Origin: Rhyacichthys aspro
Lineage: Eukaryota > Chordata > Actinopteri > Gobiiformes > Rhyacichthyidae
Length of the DNA stretch: 64,000 nucleotides
Reading direction: 5' to 3'
Assembly: GCA_036850595.1 (NCBI GenBank)
Contig: CM072159.1
Location: 3,871,978-3,935,977 of the forward strand
This document shows, piece by piece, positions 63,101-64,000 of the stretch. Position 1 is the first letter of the stretch. The number at the start of each line of letters is the position of its first letter. The translations under genes were made by a program, and so were the position numbers. The notes below the pieces were generated by a model. The model was not told the DNA's origin. It worked only from the letters and a program-made list of their open reading frames with translations, and did no database searches.

Positions 63101-64000
63101 CGGTGTGTCATTTAGCTCTCCGGAGGTTAAGAGCTATCCATACTGGTGAGCACTGATTAAAAGCTACATGCCACCGGGAATGAGCAGAGTGAGGCCTGGC
63201 AACAGCAGACATCTTCTCGGACTAAAATGTCATGTGTTGTTGTATTTGTCAGTGTTGTGACATTTGTACCCAGCCGTGAGGAAGACAGTACAGTGCGCGT
63301 CGGAGTGGCATTGTGACAAGGAAGATGACAGCCACCATGCTAACCCCACAATTCAGACGTTCTCTGACTAAAAGTGTCACAGTGGTGTCAGAAAATGTTT
63401 GTGCGCCAGGGTCTCATTCACAGTCTCAAGGTTATTTTTACATAAAGTCTCAAATATATTTCAGGCCAAAGCCAGGCATTAGTCTGAAATGTAGACACAG
63501 CCATTAGCGAAAGCCCAGCTAAAACTGCAGGTAAATCAATGCAGGTCTGATCTGTAAAAGCTCCCATGTCAAACCATACATTAGCCCTGTCTGGGTTTAA
63601 TTAAGTGCACCAGCAGACAACAGTGAATTGCCATCCTCAACAAAGGAAATGCTTATATAATAAAGAAAGCCGCTCTATACTCATCTGACAAGGTATAATA
63701 TATGTGTGCTGATTGTGAAAGTGGGTGACACAAACTGAGGAATGGGGAAGGTTGTGTCAGGGAGAAAAAAAAAGGTAATCAAGGAGAAGATGGAGGGATG
63801 ATTTAGGGTCAGAATAATTGACTCTGATGAAGGCCTTGAGGTAAACAACACAATCTTTCCTCGTTTCCGTGTGGGTCTTTTTCTAAGACATAAAAAGAAA
63901 AAAATCTGCTATCGTTAAGGTGCTGTGGGTGATGTGGGGGAAAATACAACCCCATCATTTGAGCAAGAGAAAACTAAGCTTTGTTAGCACTGGCATCAAG

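Larger units (their letters stand above)
51740..64000 (-). other. Intron 2 (3' part) of the TMEM132D-like gene, continuing beyond the window
   Basis: 12.3 kb upstream of exon 3 contains no further coding exon that I can identify. Contents: a Tigger-type MITE at 58244, a short hairpin at 59059, a possible repeat at 60081, and several stretches with clustered homeodomain-type TAATTA/AATTA cores (for example 54095-54230 and 57530-57620). TMEM132 genes typically have very large 5' introns, which fits. None of the plus-strand frames here (up to 119 codons) resembles a known protein. Confidence 0.75.

Noticed and set aside
1..64000. CRISPR arrays, operons or other prokaryotic systems
   Set aside because: No spaced direct repeats and no compact gene clusters. 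The sequence is eukaryotic with one spliced gene.

Overview
The window looks like teleost fish genomic DNA. It is AT-rich and intron-dominated, with canonical GT-AG splice sites, trinucleotide microsatellites and the repeat families usual in ray-finned fish: a tRNA-derived SINE, a CR1/L2-type LINE relic, a Tigger/pogo MITE with TA duplication, a second terminal-inverted-repeat MITE, and a hAT-like end. Nothing prokaryotic, viral or CRISPR-like was seen. Species was not determined.

One protein-coding gene explains the coding content. It lies on the minus strand and is the 3' part of a TMEM132-family gene, most like TMEM132D. Seven coding exons are found in transcript order at 51739-51596, 29454-29265, 17123-16980, 12235-12027, 10132-9829, 7489-7298 and 6639-5566. 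They correspond to exons 3-9 if the gene has the family's usual nine exons. All inner boundaries are AG/GT and all split codons rejoin in frame. Together they give 2,257 nt, about 751 residues plus a stop, with no frameshift or internal stop. The signal peptide and N-terminal exons must lie beyond position 64000. The product is a single-pass type I membrane protein: an Ig-like extracellular region (exons 3-8 and the first part of exon 9), one transmembrane helix, and a conserved cytoplasmic tail with basic, RVxF-like and WIRS-like motifs. The 3' UTR runs from 5565 toward a likely poly(A) signal at 4980-4975.

Layout: 1-4950 is sequence downstream of the gene with no recognised gene. 4950-51739 is the gene, with introns from 658 nt (intron 8) to 22,141 nt (intron 3). 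51740-64000 is the 3' part of a large upstream intron. Introns hold most of the repeats, simple-sequence tracts and a few stretches resembling regulatory sequence.

No new multi-gene system was found. The observations most worth checking are a long near-identical inverted repeat that fills much of intron 8 and starts about 20 nt from a 5' splice site, a perfect 32-bp palindrome with a 4-nt loop at 47067-47134, and a MITE at 50594-50984 with extra internal inverted copies of its own terminus.
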